A DNA stretch of 48,836 bases, taken from positions 1 to 48,836 of the forward strand of contig JAJYJS010000013.1 in the NCBI GenBank assembly GCA_021789215.1, in the 5' to 3' direction. The translations under genes were made by a program, and so were the position numbers. Origin of the DNA: Nitrospirota bacterium (GTDB lineage Bacteria; Nitrospirota; Thermodesulfovibrionia; Thermodesulfovibrionales; JdFR-88). Under the pieces are notes generated by a model. The model was not told the origin of the DNA. It made no database searches and saw only the letters and a program-made list of their open reading frames with translations. Of the stretch, positions 14,866 through 24,245 are shown one piece after another. How positions within the stretch are numbered: position 1 is the first letter of the stretch; each line of letters starts with the position of its first letter.

Positions 14866-16713
14866 ATGGTTAAACTGCCTCTGGGTGCCATTCCCCGGAA
14901 GGGAAGGGTTTTCCCCAAGGGGAAGGGTTTTTTCCCGAATGCCGGGGGGACGGACTTTCTTGTATGGGCGCCCTTAAGCCGCGAGGTCTTTCTGAAAATA
15001 GTCCACCCCCTGGAACTGACCGTCCCGATGGAGCGGAAGGGGCGCGGGTATTTCGGGGCCTTCGTGCCGGGAATAGGCGCGGGAGCGAGGTATTTATACC
15101 TCCTTGAAGGCGGGAAAGAGAGGCCGGACCCGGCGTCACGCTTTCAGCCCGGGGGCGTGCACGGCCCCTCTGAGATAGTCGACCCCGGCTCATACAAATG
15201 GCGGGACAAAGATTGGAAGAACATCCCGTTTCAGGAATATATCATTTACGAACTCCACATAGGCACGTTCACGCCCGAAGGGACTTTTGCAGCCGCAATC
15301 GGAAGGCTTCCGTACCTTAAGGAGCTTGGGATAACGGCGGTGGAGATAATGCCTGTGGCGCAGTTTCCGGGCAGCAGGAACTGGGGCTATGACGGCGTTT
15401 ATCCATATGCGGCGCAAAACTCCTACGACGGGCCGGAGGGGCTCAAAAGGCTCGTGGACGCCTGCCATGCCCAGGGGCTTGCCGTCATCCTCGACGTCGT
15501 TTACAACCACCTGGGGCCGGAGGGCAATTATCTTGCCGATTTCGGGCCGTGCTTCACCGGCAGGTACAGGACGCCCTGGGGAGACGCGATAAACTACGAC
15601 GGCCCGTACAGCGATGATGTGAGGGGGTTTTTCATTGGCAATGCCCTCTACTGGCTCAGGGAATTCCACTTCGACGCGCTGAGGCTCGATGCGGTGCACG
15701 GCATACACGATGAAAGCCCGAAACACTTCGCAGAGGAACTTAAGGAGGAGGTGCTTGCGCTCTCCGCGCAGATGGGAAAGCCGCTTTACGTCTTTGCGGA
15801 GTCCGACAGGAACGATGCCCGCCTGATCAGGCCCTTTGCGCTGGGCGGCTGCGGGATAGACGCCCACTGGAACGACGATTTCCACCATGCGCTGCACGTG
15901 CTTCTGACGGGGGAGCGCCACGGCTACTACATGGATTTCTCCACCGGCCCGGAAGACCTGCTCAAATCCTTCCGGGAGGGCTTCGTCTATACCGGGCAGT
16001 ATTCGGAATACAGGAAGAAAAGCCACGGCAGCCCTTCGGCGGACAGGCCGCCGGAGCAGTTCGTCGTGTTCACCCAGAACCACGACCAGGTGGGCAACAG
16101 GCTTTACGGCGACAGGCCCTCCGGGCGGCTGGGCCCCGAAAAGCTCAAGCTCGCTGCGGCGGCCCTGTTTGCCGGCCCCTTCATACCCCTTCTGTTCATG
16201 GGCGAGGAGTACGGCGAGAAGGCCCCTTTCATGTATTTCGTCAGCCACTCCGACCCAGCGCTGGTCGAAGCCGTGAGGGAGGGCAGAAAAAAGGAGTTTT
16301 CGGCCTTCAGGTGGGAGGGCGAGGTGCCCGATGCGCAGTCCGAGGGGACTTTCAAGTCCTCCAAATTAAACCCTGATTTGAGATTGGAACCCATCCACAG
16401 CGGGATTTTCGATTTCTACAGGAAGCTGATAGCCCTCAGGAAGGAAATCCCCGCCCTGAGGACGCTTACCAGGGACGGGATGGTGGTATCGCTCCAAAAA
16501 AAAGTTATAATTGTGATAAGAAGCCATGATAGAGGACAGGTGCTGATTGCGCTCAACTTTTCCGGCGAGCAGTCGGATGCCGTCTTGCCGTATGGAAAAT
16601 GGGCCCCTCTCGCGGGCTCGCTTGACCTTTTTGAAATAGTTGAAAATAAAAAAAATAATAATATTCTTAAATTGGCCCCGCATGAGGCAGTTTTGCTGAG
16701 GAAGACAGGATGA
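14866..16713 (+). CDS. treZ: malto-oligosyltrehalose trehalohydrolase
   Basis: A GH13 enzyme that releases trehalose from malto-oligosyltrehalose made by TreY. An N-terminal beta domain (FLVWAPLSREVFLKI) is followed by the barrel with YELHIGTFTPEGTF, GYDGVYPYAAQNSYDGPEGLKRLVDACH, ILDVVYNHLGPEGNYL, nucleophile region DALRLDAVHGIHD, acid/base VFAESDRND, and TQNHDQVGNR. I place the start at ATG 14866, 4 bases after GGAGG; an in-frame ATG at 14809 touches the upstream repeat and would add 19 unlikely residues. The stop overlaps the next ATG (ATGA). The residues just after the start contain a short duplicated KGR/GK-VFP stretch, a possible local slippage duplication. Confidence 0.93.
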   Translation: MVKLPLGAIPRKGRVFPKGKGFFPNAGGTDFLVWAPLSREVFLKIVHPLELTVPMERKGRGYFGAFVPGIGAGARYLYLLEGGKERPDPASRFQPGGVHGPSEIVDPGSYKWRDKDWKNIPFQEYIIYELHIGTFTPEGTFAAAIGRLPYLKELGITAVEIMPVAQFPGSRNWGYDGVYPYAAQNSYDGPEGLKRLVDACHAQGLAVILDVVYNHLGPEGNYLADFGPCFTGRYRTPWGDAINYDGPYSDDVRGFFIGNALYWLREFHFDALRLDAVHGIHDESPKHFAEELKEEVLALSAQMGKPLYVFAESDRNDARLIRPFALGGCGIDAHWNDDFHHALHVLLTGERHGYYMDFSTGPEDLLKSFREGFVYTGQYSEYRKKSHGSPSADRPPEQFVVFTQNHDQVGNRLYGDRPSGRLGPEKLKLAAAALFAGPFIPLLFMGEEYGEKAPFMYFVSHSDPALVEAVREGRKKEFSAFRWEGEVPDAQSEGTFKSSKLNPDLRLEPIHSGIFDFYRKLIALRKEIPALRTLTRDGMVVSLQKKVIIVIRSHDRGQVLIALNFSGEQSDAVLPYGKWAPLAGSLDLFEIVENKKNNNILKLAPHEAVLLRKTG

Positions 16714-19154
16714 AGAAAAATTCTTTTCTGACCATTCACGCGCACTTTTACCAGCCGCCGCGTGAAAACGCATGGCTTGAGACCATAGAGATACAGGACA
16801 GCGCGTACCCCTACCACGACTGGAACGAGCGGATAACGGCCGAATGCTATGCGGCAAACGCGTTCTCGCGCATACTGGGCGGCAACGGGCGGATAAACCT
16901 GATAGTGAACAACTACAAAAAGATAAGCTTTAATTTCGGGCCGACGCTGCTCAGCTGGCTGAAGGAGTCCTCACCGCGCATCCACGACGCTATCGTGCAG
17001 GCCGACCGGGAGAGCGCCATGGAGCGCTCCGGCCACGGCAATGCCCTGGCCCAGTGCTACAACCACATGATAATGCCGCTTGCAAACGGCCGCGACAAGA
17101 AAACGCAGGTAACCTGGGGCATCGAGGACTTCAGAAGCCGTTTCGGGAGGGACCCTGAGGGCATGTGGCTGCCGGAGACCGCAGTTGACACGGCGAGCCT
17201 TGAGGCCCTTGCCGGGCAAGGGATAAAATTCACGGTCCTCGCCCCCGGACAGGCCCACAGGGTGCGCCCGATTGGCAGCAGCGAATGGACCCATGTAGAC
17301 GAAGGGAGCCTGGATATAAGACGGGCATACAGGGTCAACCTGCCCGCGGGCAGGAGCATCGCCGTTTTCTTCTATAACGGGCCGGTCTCCCGGGCAGTGG
17401 CCTTCGAGGGGCTGCTGAAAAACGGCGAGGATTTCGCAAAGAGGCTGGCTGGGCAATTATCCGGAAACGGGGAGCCACAGCTTGCCCATATCGCCACTGA
17501 CGGCGAATCTTACGGCCATCACAGCCGTTTTGCCGACATGGCGCTTGCATACTGCCTCCATTACATAGAGCAAAACGGCCTGGCGCGGCTGACCAACTAC
17601 GGCGAGTTCCTGGAGAAAAACCCGCCCTCCTGGGAGGCCCAGGTGAAGGAGAACACCTCGTGGAGCTGTTTTCACGGAGTGGAGAGGTGGAGGGCCGACT
17701 GCGGCTGCAACACGGGCGGGCACCCCGGATGGGACCAGAAATGGAGGACGCCGCTCAGGCAATCGCTGGACCGGCTGAGGGACAGGCTCGCCGCAATGTA
17801 CGAGAGGGAAGGCCGGAAATACTTCAAGGACCCCTGGGAGGCAAGGGACAGGTATATATCCGTCGTGCTCGACCGGAGGCCAGAGAACCTTGAAAAGTTT
17901 TTCGCCAGCCAGGGCGTCAATGAAAAACCGGGCCAGGGCGGCAGGGTTGCGGCCCTGAAACTCCTTGAGATGCAGAGGCACAGCATGCTCATGTTCACGA
18001 GCTGCGGCTGGTTCTTTGACGACATCTCCGGGATAGAGGCCGTCCAGGTGCTCCAGTATGCGGGCAGGGCCATGCAGCTCTACAGGGAGTTTTCGCCGGG
18101 CGGCGACGACATCGAGGGAGAATTTCTCGATATGCTTTCAAAAGCCCGGAGCAACGTAAAAGAACAGGGAAACGGCCGGGACATCTTTGCAAAACAGGTT
18201 AAAAACCGGGTGCTCGACCTGAAGAAGGTCATGGCCCATTACGCGATAAGCTCACTTTACGAGGACTATTCGAAGGAGCAGGGCATATACTGCTTCGATG
18301 TTCTGAGAGAGGATTACGAGCGGCTGAAGGCGGGCGGGGCGGAGTTCGCCGCAGGCAGGGTCAGGATACGCTCCAGGATAACGCTGGAAGAGGACGAAAG
18401 GCATTTCGCCGTGCTCCGCATGGGGGTGCACGACGTGAACTGCGGGCTTTGCGAATGCCCCCAGGACGGCAAATTCGAGATGATGAAGGGTGAGATCAGG
18501 GAGAAATTCCTAAAGGGCATTATCTCGGAGGCCATGCGCGTAATGGACAAGTACGTGGACGGGGCGATGTATTCGCTCAAGGACCTGTTCACCGATGAGC
18601 AGAGGAAGATAATCTCCATCAGCGTCAAGGAAACGCTCGACGACTACGAGCGGATATACCAGGACCTGTACGACAGGGGGCGCTTCCTGATGGGCTACCT
18701 GAAGGAGCTGAAGGCCCCCATACCGGACGTATTCCTCGCCACCGCGGGGTTCGTATTGCGGTCCAAAATCATCAGGAAGCTTGGCGGGCAGGATGTGGAC
18801 CTTGACAGGGCCGGGCAGCTCTATGACGAGCTTGCGGGCTGGGGGCTCAAGCCGGACCAGGTGGAGCTGGAATTCCTCCTCAGGAAAAAATTCGCGGCAT
18901 GGCTTGAGGAGCTTTCAAAGGACCCCTCTCCGGAGGCCATCGCCCGGCTGAAGGGGCTTCTTGCATTCGCGTTCAGGCTTCCCTTTGACGTAAATCTCTG
19001 GGAGGCGCAGAACATCTATTATTTCATGGCGAAGTCGGACTACAAAAAAATAATCGCCGGGGACAAAGGGGCGGGAAAATTGGCCGATGAGTTCAGACAG
19101 CTTGGCGAAGCGCTGTTTTTCAACACATCGGAGGTCCCCGGTGCAGCCAGATGA
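16710..19154 (+). CDS. GH57-type glycoside hydrolase with DUF3536 region
   Basis: An 814-residue cytoplasmic protein of the glycoside hydrolase 57 superfamily with a long C-terminal DUF3536-type region. GH57 marks are TIHAHFYQPPRENAW at the N-terminus, the candidate nucleophile in EGMWLPETAVDT, and the candidate acid in AHIATDGESYGHH. GH57 enzymes are retaining amylases, branching enzymes or glucanotransferases; this subfamily's reaction is not known to me. Its position between treZ and treY, with start/stop overlaps on both sides, points to maltodextrin processing for trehalose synthesis. Two Cys-rich spots (WRADCGCNTG and DVNCGLCECP) might bind a metal. Confidence 0.85.
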   Translation: MKKNSFLTIHAHFYQPPRENAWLETIEIQDSAYPYHDWNERITAECYAANAFSRILGGNGRINLIVNNYKKISFNFGPTLLSWLKESSPRIHDAIVQADRESAMERSGHGNALAQCYNHMIMPLANGRDKKTQVTWGIEDFRSRFGRDPEGMWLPETAVDTASLEALAGQGIKFTVLAPGQAHRVRPIGSSEWTHVDEGSLDIRRAYRVNLPAGRSIAVFFYNGPVSRAVAFEGLLKNGEDFAKRLAGQLSGNGEPQLAHIATDGESYGHHSRFADMALAYCLHYIEQNGLARLTNYGEFLEKNPPSWEAQVKENTSWSCFHGVERWRADCGCNTGGHPGWDQKWRTPLRQSLDRLRDRLAAMYEREGRKYFKDPWEARDRYISVVLDRRPENLEKFFASQGVNEKPGQGGRVAALKLLEMQRHSMLMFTSCGWFFDDISGIEAVQVLQYAGRAMQLYREFSPGGDDIEGEFLDMLSKARSNVKEQGNGRDIFAKQVKNRVLDLKKVMAHYAISSLYEDYSKEQGIYCFDVLREDYERLKAGGAEFAAGRVRIRSRITLEEDERHFAVLRMGVHDVNCGLCECPQDGKFEMMKGEIREKFLKGIISEAMRVMDKYVDGAMYSLKDLFTDEQRKIISISVKETLDDYERIYQDLYDRGRFLMGYLKELKAPIPDVFLATAGFVLRSKIIRKLGGQDVDLDRAGQLYDELAGWGLKPDQVELEFLLRKKFAAWLEELSKDPSPEAIARLKGLLAFAFRLPFDVNLWEAQNIYYFMAKSDYKKIIAGDKGAGKLADEFRQLGEALFFNTSEVPGAAR

Positions 19155-22080
19155 CAAAAAAATCCTGCGTCTGCCATGCAGCACTTACAGGCTGCAGTTC
19201 AACAGGAATTTCAAATTCACTGACGCAAAAGCCATAATCCCCTACCTCGGCGAGCTTGGCATCACGGACATTTACTCGTCCCCATATTTCAAGGCGAGGC
19301 CCGGCAGCCTCCACGGCTACGACATAATAAGGCATGACGAGCTGAACCCGGAGGTGGGCACGGAGGCCCAGCACGCGGAGATGTGCATGGAGCTGAAAAA
19401 AAACGGCATGGGGCAGGTAATGGACATCGTCCCCAACCACATGTGCATACTGGGCGACAACAGGTGGTGGCAGGACGTCCTGGAAAACGGAAGGAGCTCC
19501 GCCTATGCGAATTTCTTCGATATAGACTGGACCCCGTTGAAACAGTCCCTCAGGGAAAAGGTGCTGCTACCGGTCCTTGGCGAGCAGTACGGGAAGGTGC
19601 TTGAGTCCGGGGAGCTGAGACTTAATTTCAAGGACGGCTCCTTCTTCATAAGCTATTACGAGAACACTTTCCCGGTGGAGCCGTGCTCTTACGAGCTTGT
19701 CCTGCGGCACAGGCTGGAAGAGCTTGAGGCCAGGATAGCGGGCTCCGAGGCCCTCCAGGACCTCATGAGCATAATAACGGCATTGGACCACCTGCCCCCG
19801 CATACCGAAACGGACGCCGAAAAGGTGCGCGAGCGCAGCAGGGAAAAGGAAGTGATAAAAAGGAGGCTCTCGGCCCTTTACGACTCCTCCAGGCCGGTTG
19901 CCAGGTTCATAGACGAAAATGTCTCCATATTCAACGGCGCGAAGGAAAACCCGCGCAGCTTCGACCTCCTTGACGCGCTGCTCTCAAGGCAGCCCTACAG
20001 GCTCTCCCAGTGGAAAGTGGCGACCGAGGAGATAAACTACCGCCGGTTCTTCGACGTAAACGAGCTTGCGGCGTTGAGGGTGGAGGAGCCGGACGTCTTC
20101 ATGGAGAGGCACAAGCTTGTGCTCAAGCTTGTAAAGGAGCGAAAGGCGACCGGCCTCAGGGTGGACCATGTGGACGGACTCTACAACCCGGCGGACTATT
20201 TCCGGACGCTCCAAAAGGAGGCCGCCGCCGCCGCAAGCGGGGCCGCGGAGCGGGCGCAGATAAAGGAATACGTGAGCGGGGAGCTTTCCAGGCAGGACTC
20301 GAAGCCGCCTTTCTACGTGATAGGGGAAAAGATACTGCTCAAGGGGGAGCGGCTTCCGGAGGACTGGCCCATATACGGCTCCACGGGCTACGACTTTCTG
20401 AATATGCTAAACGGCATCTTCGCGAACGCGGAAAGCTCCGACCAGCTTTCGGAAACGTATTCGCGTTTCATAGGCGGGAGCGTCAACTTCCCCATGCTCG
20501 TATATGACGAGAAAAAACTCATCATGGAATCCTCGATGTCCGGCGAGATAAACGTGCTCGGGCACAGGCTGAGCCAGCTTGCTGAAAAGTCCCGGCGCAC
20601 GAGGGACTTCACGGTGCTCAGCCTCACAAAGGCCATAATAGAGGTAATGGCCTGCTTCCCCGTTTACAGGACCTATACGACCGCCTCCGGCGTGAACGAC
20701 AGGGACCGCCGCTACGTAGAGCTTGCCGTCCGGAAGGCCAAGAGGATGAACCCCGCGATAAGCGGCTCCGTGTTCGATTTCCTCAAAAGCGCCCTCCTGC
20801 TTGAGTACCCCGCCGAGTTCACTGACGAGGACAGGGCGGAGTGGCTCAATTTCGTCATGCGTTTCCAGCAGCAGAGCGGGCCGGTTATGGCAAAGGCCCT
20901 CGAAGACACGGCCTTCTATGTCTATAACGTGCTGTTATCACTCAACGAGGTGGGCGGCGCCCCCGAGCGCTTCGGGACGAGCCTTGAGGCGTTCCATGGA
21001 CAGAACATCGAAAGGGCCAAAAGCTGGCCCTTCTGCCTCACGGCCTCGACCACCCACGACAGCAAGCGTTCGGAGGACGTCCGCGCCCGGATAAACGTCA
21101 TCACGGAAATGCCGGATAAATGGAGGGACGCCGTCACCGAATGGAGCAGGCTGAACAAGGACAAAAAAACAGTGCTCGACAACAGGCCCGTCCCGGACAG
21201 GAACGAGGAATACCATTTCTACCAGACGCTGCTTGGCGTTTGGCCGCTTGACGACGACCCCCGGCAGATTGCCGAAAGGCTGAAGCAATATAATCTGAAG
21301 GCGCTCCGGGAGGCGAAGGTCAACTCAAGCTGGGTGGACCCGGACACCGCTTATGAAGACGCCTTCATGGCCTTCATCGACGCGGTGCTGGAGCCGGGGG
21401 ACTTCCTCGGTTCGTTTGCGCCGTTTGCGCGGATGGTGTCCTTTTACGGCATGCTGAACTCGCTGAGCCAGGTGCTCCTTAAGGCGGCAAGCCCCGGGGT
21501 GCCGGACTTCTACCAGGGCACTGAACTGTGGCATTTCCACCTGGTGGACCCGGACAACCGGGGCCCGGTGGACTACAAGACGCGGATAAAGCTGTTTGGA
21601 GAACTGAAGGCGGCTGAGTCCGCGCAACAGGCGGCCGGGCTTTGCAAAAACCTGCTTGCAAGCATGCAGGACGGGCGGATAAAATTTTTCATCACCTGGA
21701 AGGCGCTCAATTTCAGGAAGGCGCACGAAAATATATTCATGGGAGGGGAATACGTGCCGCTTGAGGCCGAAGGCACTTACAAGGAAAACGTCTGCGCGTT
21801 CATAAAAAAAGAAAACAGCGGGGAGGTGCTGGTTGCGGCCCCAAGGTTTTATAGCAGGCTTGTCGGGCCGGGCGTGCTTCCCGTAGGCCCGGAGGTCTGG
21901 AAAGACACGGTGCTCATACTGCCGGAAGGGACGCGCCCCGAAGACCAAAAAAACGTATTCAGGGATGTCTTTACGCAGGACGAGACCGCGGCGAAAAAAA
22001 CAGGAAACGGAAAGACCGCCATAAAACTGGGCGAACTCTTCAGGGATTTCCCCCTCTGTCTTGCCTCGAAAGCGGGCTGA
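19141..22080 (+). CDS. treY: malto-oligosyltrehalose synthase
   Basis: A 979-residue GH13 transglucosylase that turns the reducing-end glucose of maltodextrin into an alpha,alpha-1,1 (trehalose) unit. I use GTG 19141 because GGAGG lies 6 bases upstream and the family-typical LPCSTYRLQFN follows shortly; the frame is open upstream inside the GH57 gene. Marks are the LHGYDIIRHDELNPEVG region, MDIVPNHMCI, RRFFDVNELAALRVE, nucleophile region GLRVDHVDGLYNP, acid FYVIGEKILLKGERLP, and STTHDSKRSEDVRARI. The C-terminus has GVPDFYQGTELW. It overlaps the GH57 stop by 14 bases. Confidence 0.96.
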   Translation: MQPDDKKILRLPCSTYRLQFNRNFKFTDAKAIIPYLGELGITDIYSSPYFKARPGSLHGYDIIRHDELNPEVGTEAQHAEMCMELKKNGMGQVMDIVPNHMCILGDNRWWQDVLENGRSSAYANFFDIDWTPLKQSLREKVLLPVLGEQYGKVLESGELRLNFKDGSFFISYYENTFPVEPCSYELVLRHRLEELEARIAGSEALQDLMSIITALDHLPPHTETDAEKVRERSREKEVIKRRLSALYDSSRPVARFIDENVSIFNGAKENPRSFDLLDALLSRQPYRLSQWKVATEEINYRRFFDVNELAALRVEEPDVFMERHKLVLKLVKERKATGLRVDHVDGLYNPADYFRTLQKEAAAAASGAAERAQIKEYVSGELSRQDSKPPFYVIGEKILLKGERLPEDWPIYGSTGYDFLNMLNGIFANAESSDQLSETYSRFIGGSVNFPMLVYDEKKLIMESSMSGEINVLGHRLSQLAEKSRRTRDFTVLSLTKAIIEVMACFPVYRTYTTASGVNDRDRRYVELAVRKAKRMNPAISGSVFDFLKSALLLEYPAEFTDEDRAEWLNFVMRFQQQSGPVMAKALEDTAFYVYNVLLSLNEVGGAPERFGTSLEAFHGQNIERAKSWPFCLTASTTHDSKRSEDVRARINVITEMPDKWRDAVTEWSRLNKDKKTVLDNRPVPDRNEEYHFYQTLLGVWPLDDDPRQIAERLKQYNLKALREAKVNSSWVDPDTAYEDAFMAFIDAVLEPGDFLGSFAPFARMVSFYGMLNSLSQVLLKAASPGVPDFYQGTELWHFHLVDPDNRGPVDYKTRIKLFGELKAAESAQQAAGLCKNLLASMQDGRIKFFITWKALNFRKAHENIFMGGEYVPLEAEGTYKENVCAFIKKENSGEVLVAAPRFYSRLVGPGVLPVGPEVWKDTVLILPEGTRPEDQKNVFRDVFTQDETAAKKTGNGKTAIKLGELFRDFPLCLASKAG

Positions 22081-22086
22081 TATAAT
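22078..22086 (+). promoter_or_regulatory. extended -10 promoter before malQ
   Basis: TGATATAAT (TGnTATAAT) overlaps the treY stop codon. There is no good -35. It could add an internal promoter for malQ-lgt with a leader of about 23 bases. Confidence 0.5.
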
Positions 22087-22115
22087 ACAATTGTTTTCAT
22101 TAGCGGGAGAGAAAA

Positions 22116-24245
22116 ATGGATGAGGGCCTGACAGAAAAAGACCTTGCCCTGCGGATGGGCGTCGTCCCGGAATACTACGACATCTGGGGCAGGAAGCACG
22201 AGGTCACGGCCGGCACAAACAGGGCCATCCTCAAAGCAATGGGCTTTGATGCCGATGACGAGGAGTCCCTGAGAGCCGCATTAAGAGAGTGCCAAAGACC
22301 AAAGGTTATCGAGCCCGTAATCGTCGCCAACGAAGGCAGCGCCTTTGAAGTCCGGGTAAACCTGCCCTGCACGGGAAAGGCTGCAATCAGCATGCGCGTA
22401 ACGGACGAGTACGGCAATGAGGAGGCGCTCCAGTCCGGGCCTGCAGCACCCTCTGAGCTTATGAATTTCGAAGGGCGGGATTTCGGCGGCTATCTCATCA
22501 GCCTAAACGGCAGAAAGGCTGGATATTACGGCATCTCGCTTTCTTATGAATGCGCCGCAGGAGCAGAAAAGAAGGGACATGAATCCCTGCTGATAGTGGC
22601 CCCGGGCGCCTGCTTCACCCCGGAAGACTACAAGAGGACATGGGGGGTGACATTCCCGCTCTACTCGCTCCGCTCCGGCGGAAACTGGGGTATAGGCGAC
22701 CTGAGGGACCTGGGCCAAATGGTGGACTGGGTTTCCTCCCTTGGCGGAGATTTCGCCGGGGTGCTCCCCCTGCACTCGATAGGACTCCCCTCCGGGAAAA
22801 GCCCTTATTCCCCCCTGAGCCGCCTTTACAGGAGTTTCATATATCTCGACCTGGAAAGCATACCCGAGTTCCAGGACATAGACGGAAAAAACTTCATCAC
22901 GCAGGCTGCGTCTTTTAGAGAGGGGCAGTTTGTGGACTATGAGGGCGTGCACGCACTTAAACTGAAGGCGCTCGGAGAGATGTTCGCTGTCTTTTGCAAA
23001 GAGCAGTATCTTAAATCCACCACGAGGGCCGCGGCCTTCAGGGACTACATGGCGGCGGAGGGGCAGAGCCTTCTGGATTACGCCACATACATGGCGCTTT
23101 CGGAGGCGCACGGAGGCGGCTGGACGGACTGGCCGGAGCAGTACAGGGACCCGGAAAACCCGGAGGTCGCCGGTTTCAGGGAAGGGCACCAGGAAAAGGT
23201 CCTCTTCCACGCCTGGCTGCAATGGCTGATGGACGAGGAGCTTGGGGCGCTTTCAAAACGCGCGCGGGAAAAAGGGATGCGCGCGGGGCTTTACTTCGAC
23301 CTGGCCGTTGGGGCGCTTGCCGGAGGGGCGGACGCCTGGGGCTTCAAGGACGTGTTCGCAAAAGGGGTTGACGCCGGGGCCCCGCCCGACGACTTCAGCC
23401 TGGACGGCCAGAAATGGGGTTTTCCCCCGCTCATACCCGGAAAAATGCGGGAAACCGGTTACAGGCTCTTCATAAAGACCATCCGCAAGAACCTGGAGCA
23501 CGGCGGCGTGCTCAGGATAGACCACGCGCTCGGGCTCTTCAGGATGTTCTGGGTGCCCGAAGGGATGAGCCCCGCGGATGGGGCCTATGTGAAATACCCG
23601 GCCGAGGAGATGCTCGCGATAATCGCGCTCGAAAGCACACGCAGCGGGGCGGTAATCGTCGCCGAAGACCTGGGCACGGTGGGCGAGGAGGTGCGCGCGG
23701 CGCTCTTGAACCGGAAAATGCTCTCCTACAGGCTATTCTACTACGAGAGGCAATACCCCAGCCCGGAATTCGTCCCCCCGGGCGATTACCCGGAGCTTGC
23801 CTTCTGCGCCGTGACTACCCACGACCTGCCGACCGTCCACGGCTACTGGAGCGGCAAGGACATAGAGTCCAAAAAAGCCCTCGCCCGGTATCCCTCCGAA
23901 GAGGCATACGAAAAAGACATCGAGACAAGGCGGAAGGACAGGGGACTCATCATATCCACCTTGAAAAAGGAGGGCCTTATTGCCGATAATTATCAGATGC
24001 CCTCCCTGATGGATGAGGAACTGATGCTCGCAATACACCGCTACCTGGCCCGGACGCCGGCAATGCTGGTGTCGGCAAGCCTTGACGACCTGCTGGGGCT
24101 GGAGGAGCAGCAGAACATGCCCGGCACCACAAATCAGTATCCGAACTGGATGAGGAAAACCCCTCTGCCCGTTGAGGAATTTACAAAGAACGGCCTGGGG
24201 CAGAGGCTGACCGGGGTCTTCAGGGGCGAGGGCCGGGGCAGATGA
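22116..24245 (+). CDS. malQ: 4-alpha-glucanotransferase (amylomaltase)
   Basis: A 709-residue GH77 enzyme that disproportionates malto-oligosaccharides, releasing glucose and lengthening chains; here it can supply TreY with long maltodextrin and TreT with glucose. Seen in sequence: GVTFPLYSLRSGGNWGIGDLRDL, SPYSPLSRLYRSFIYLDLESIPE, the catalytic-nucleophile segment GVLRIDHALGLFRMFWVPEG, acid/base AVIVAEDLGTVGEEVR, and TTHDLPTVHGYWSG. The N-terminal 120 residues form an extra domain as in MalQ of E. coli type. GGGAGAG lies before the ATG. The stop overlaps the lgt ATG. Confidence 0.95.
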   Translation: MDEGLTEKDLALRMGVVPEYYDIWGRKHEVTAGTNRAILKAMGFDADDEESLRAALRECQRPKVIEPVIVANEGSAFEVRVNLPCTGKAAISMRVTDEYGNEEALQSGPAAPSELMNFEGRDFGGYLISLNGRKAGYYGISLSYECAAGAEKKGHESLLIVAPGACFTPEDYKRTWGVTFPLYSLRSGGNWGIGDLRDLGQMVDWVSSLGGDFAGVLPLHSIGLPSGKSPYSPLSRLYRSFIYLDLESIPEFQDIDGKNFITQAASFREGQFVDYEGVHALKLKALGEMFAVFCKEQYLKSTTRAAAFRDYMAAEGQSLLDYATYMALSEAHGGGWTDWPEQYRDPENPEVAGFREGHQEKVLFHAWLQWLMDEELGALSKRAREKGMRAGLYFDLAVGALAGGADAWGFKDVFAKGVDAGAPPDDFSLDGQKWGFPPLIPGKMRETGYRLFIKTIRKNLEHGGVLRIDHALGLFRMFWVPEGMSPADGAYVKYPAEEMLAIIALESTRSGAVIVAEDLGTVGEEVRAALLNRKMLSYRLFYYERQYPSPEFVPPGDYPELAFCAVTTHDLPTVHGYWSGKDIESKKALARYPSEEAYEKDIETRRKDRGLIISTLKKEGLIADNYQMPSLMDEELMLAIHRYLARTPAMLVSASLDDLLGLEEQQNMPGTTNQYPNWMRKTPLPVEEFTKNGLGQRLTGVFRGEGRGR

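Noticed and set aside
15190-16248. 352-codon minus-strand frame inside treZ
   Set aside because: It is antisense to conserved GH13 motifs, with biased composition and no recognisable family.
22058-22086. Full -35/-10 promoter before malQ
   Set aside because: Only the extended -10 is convincing; the sequence 17 bases upstream (GTCTTG) does not match a -35.
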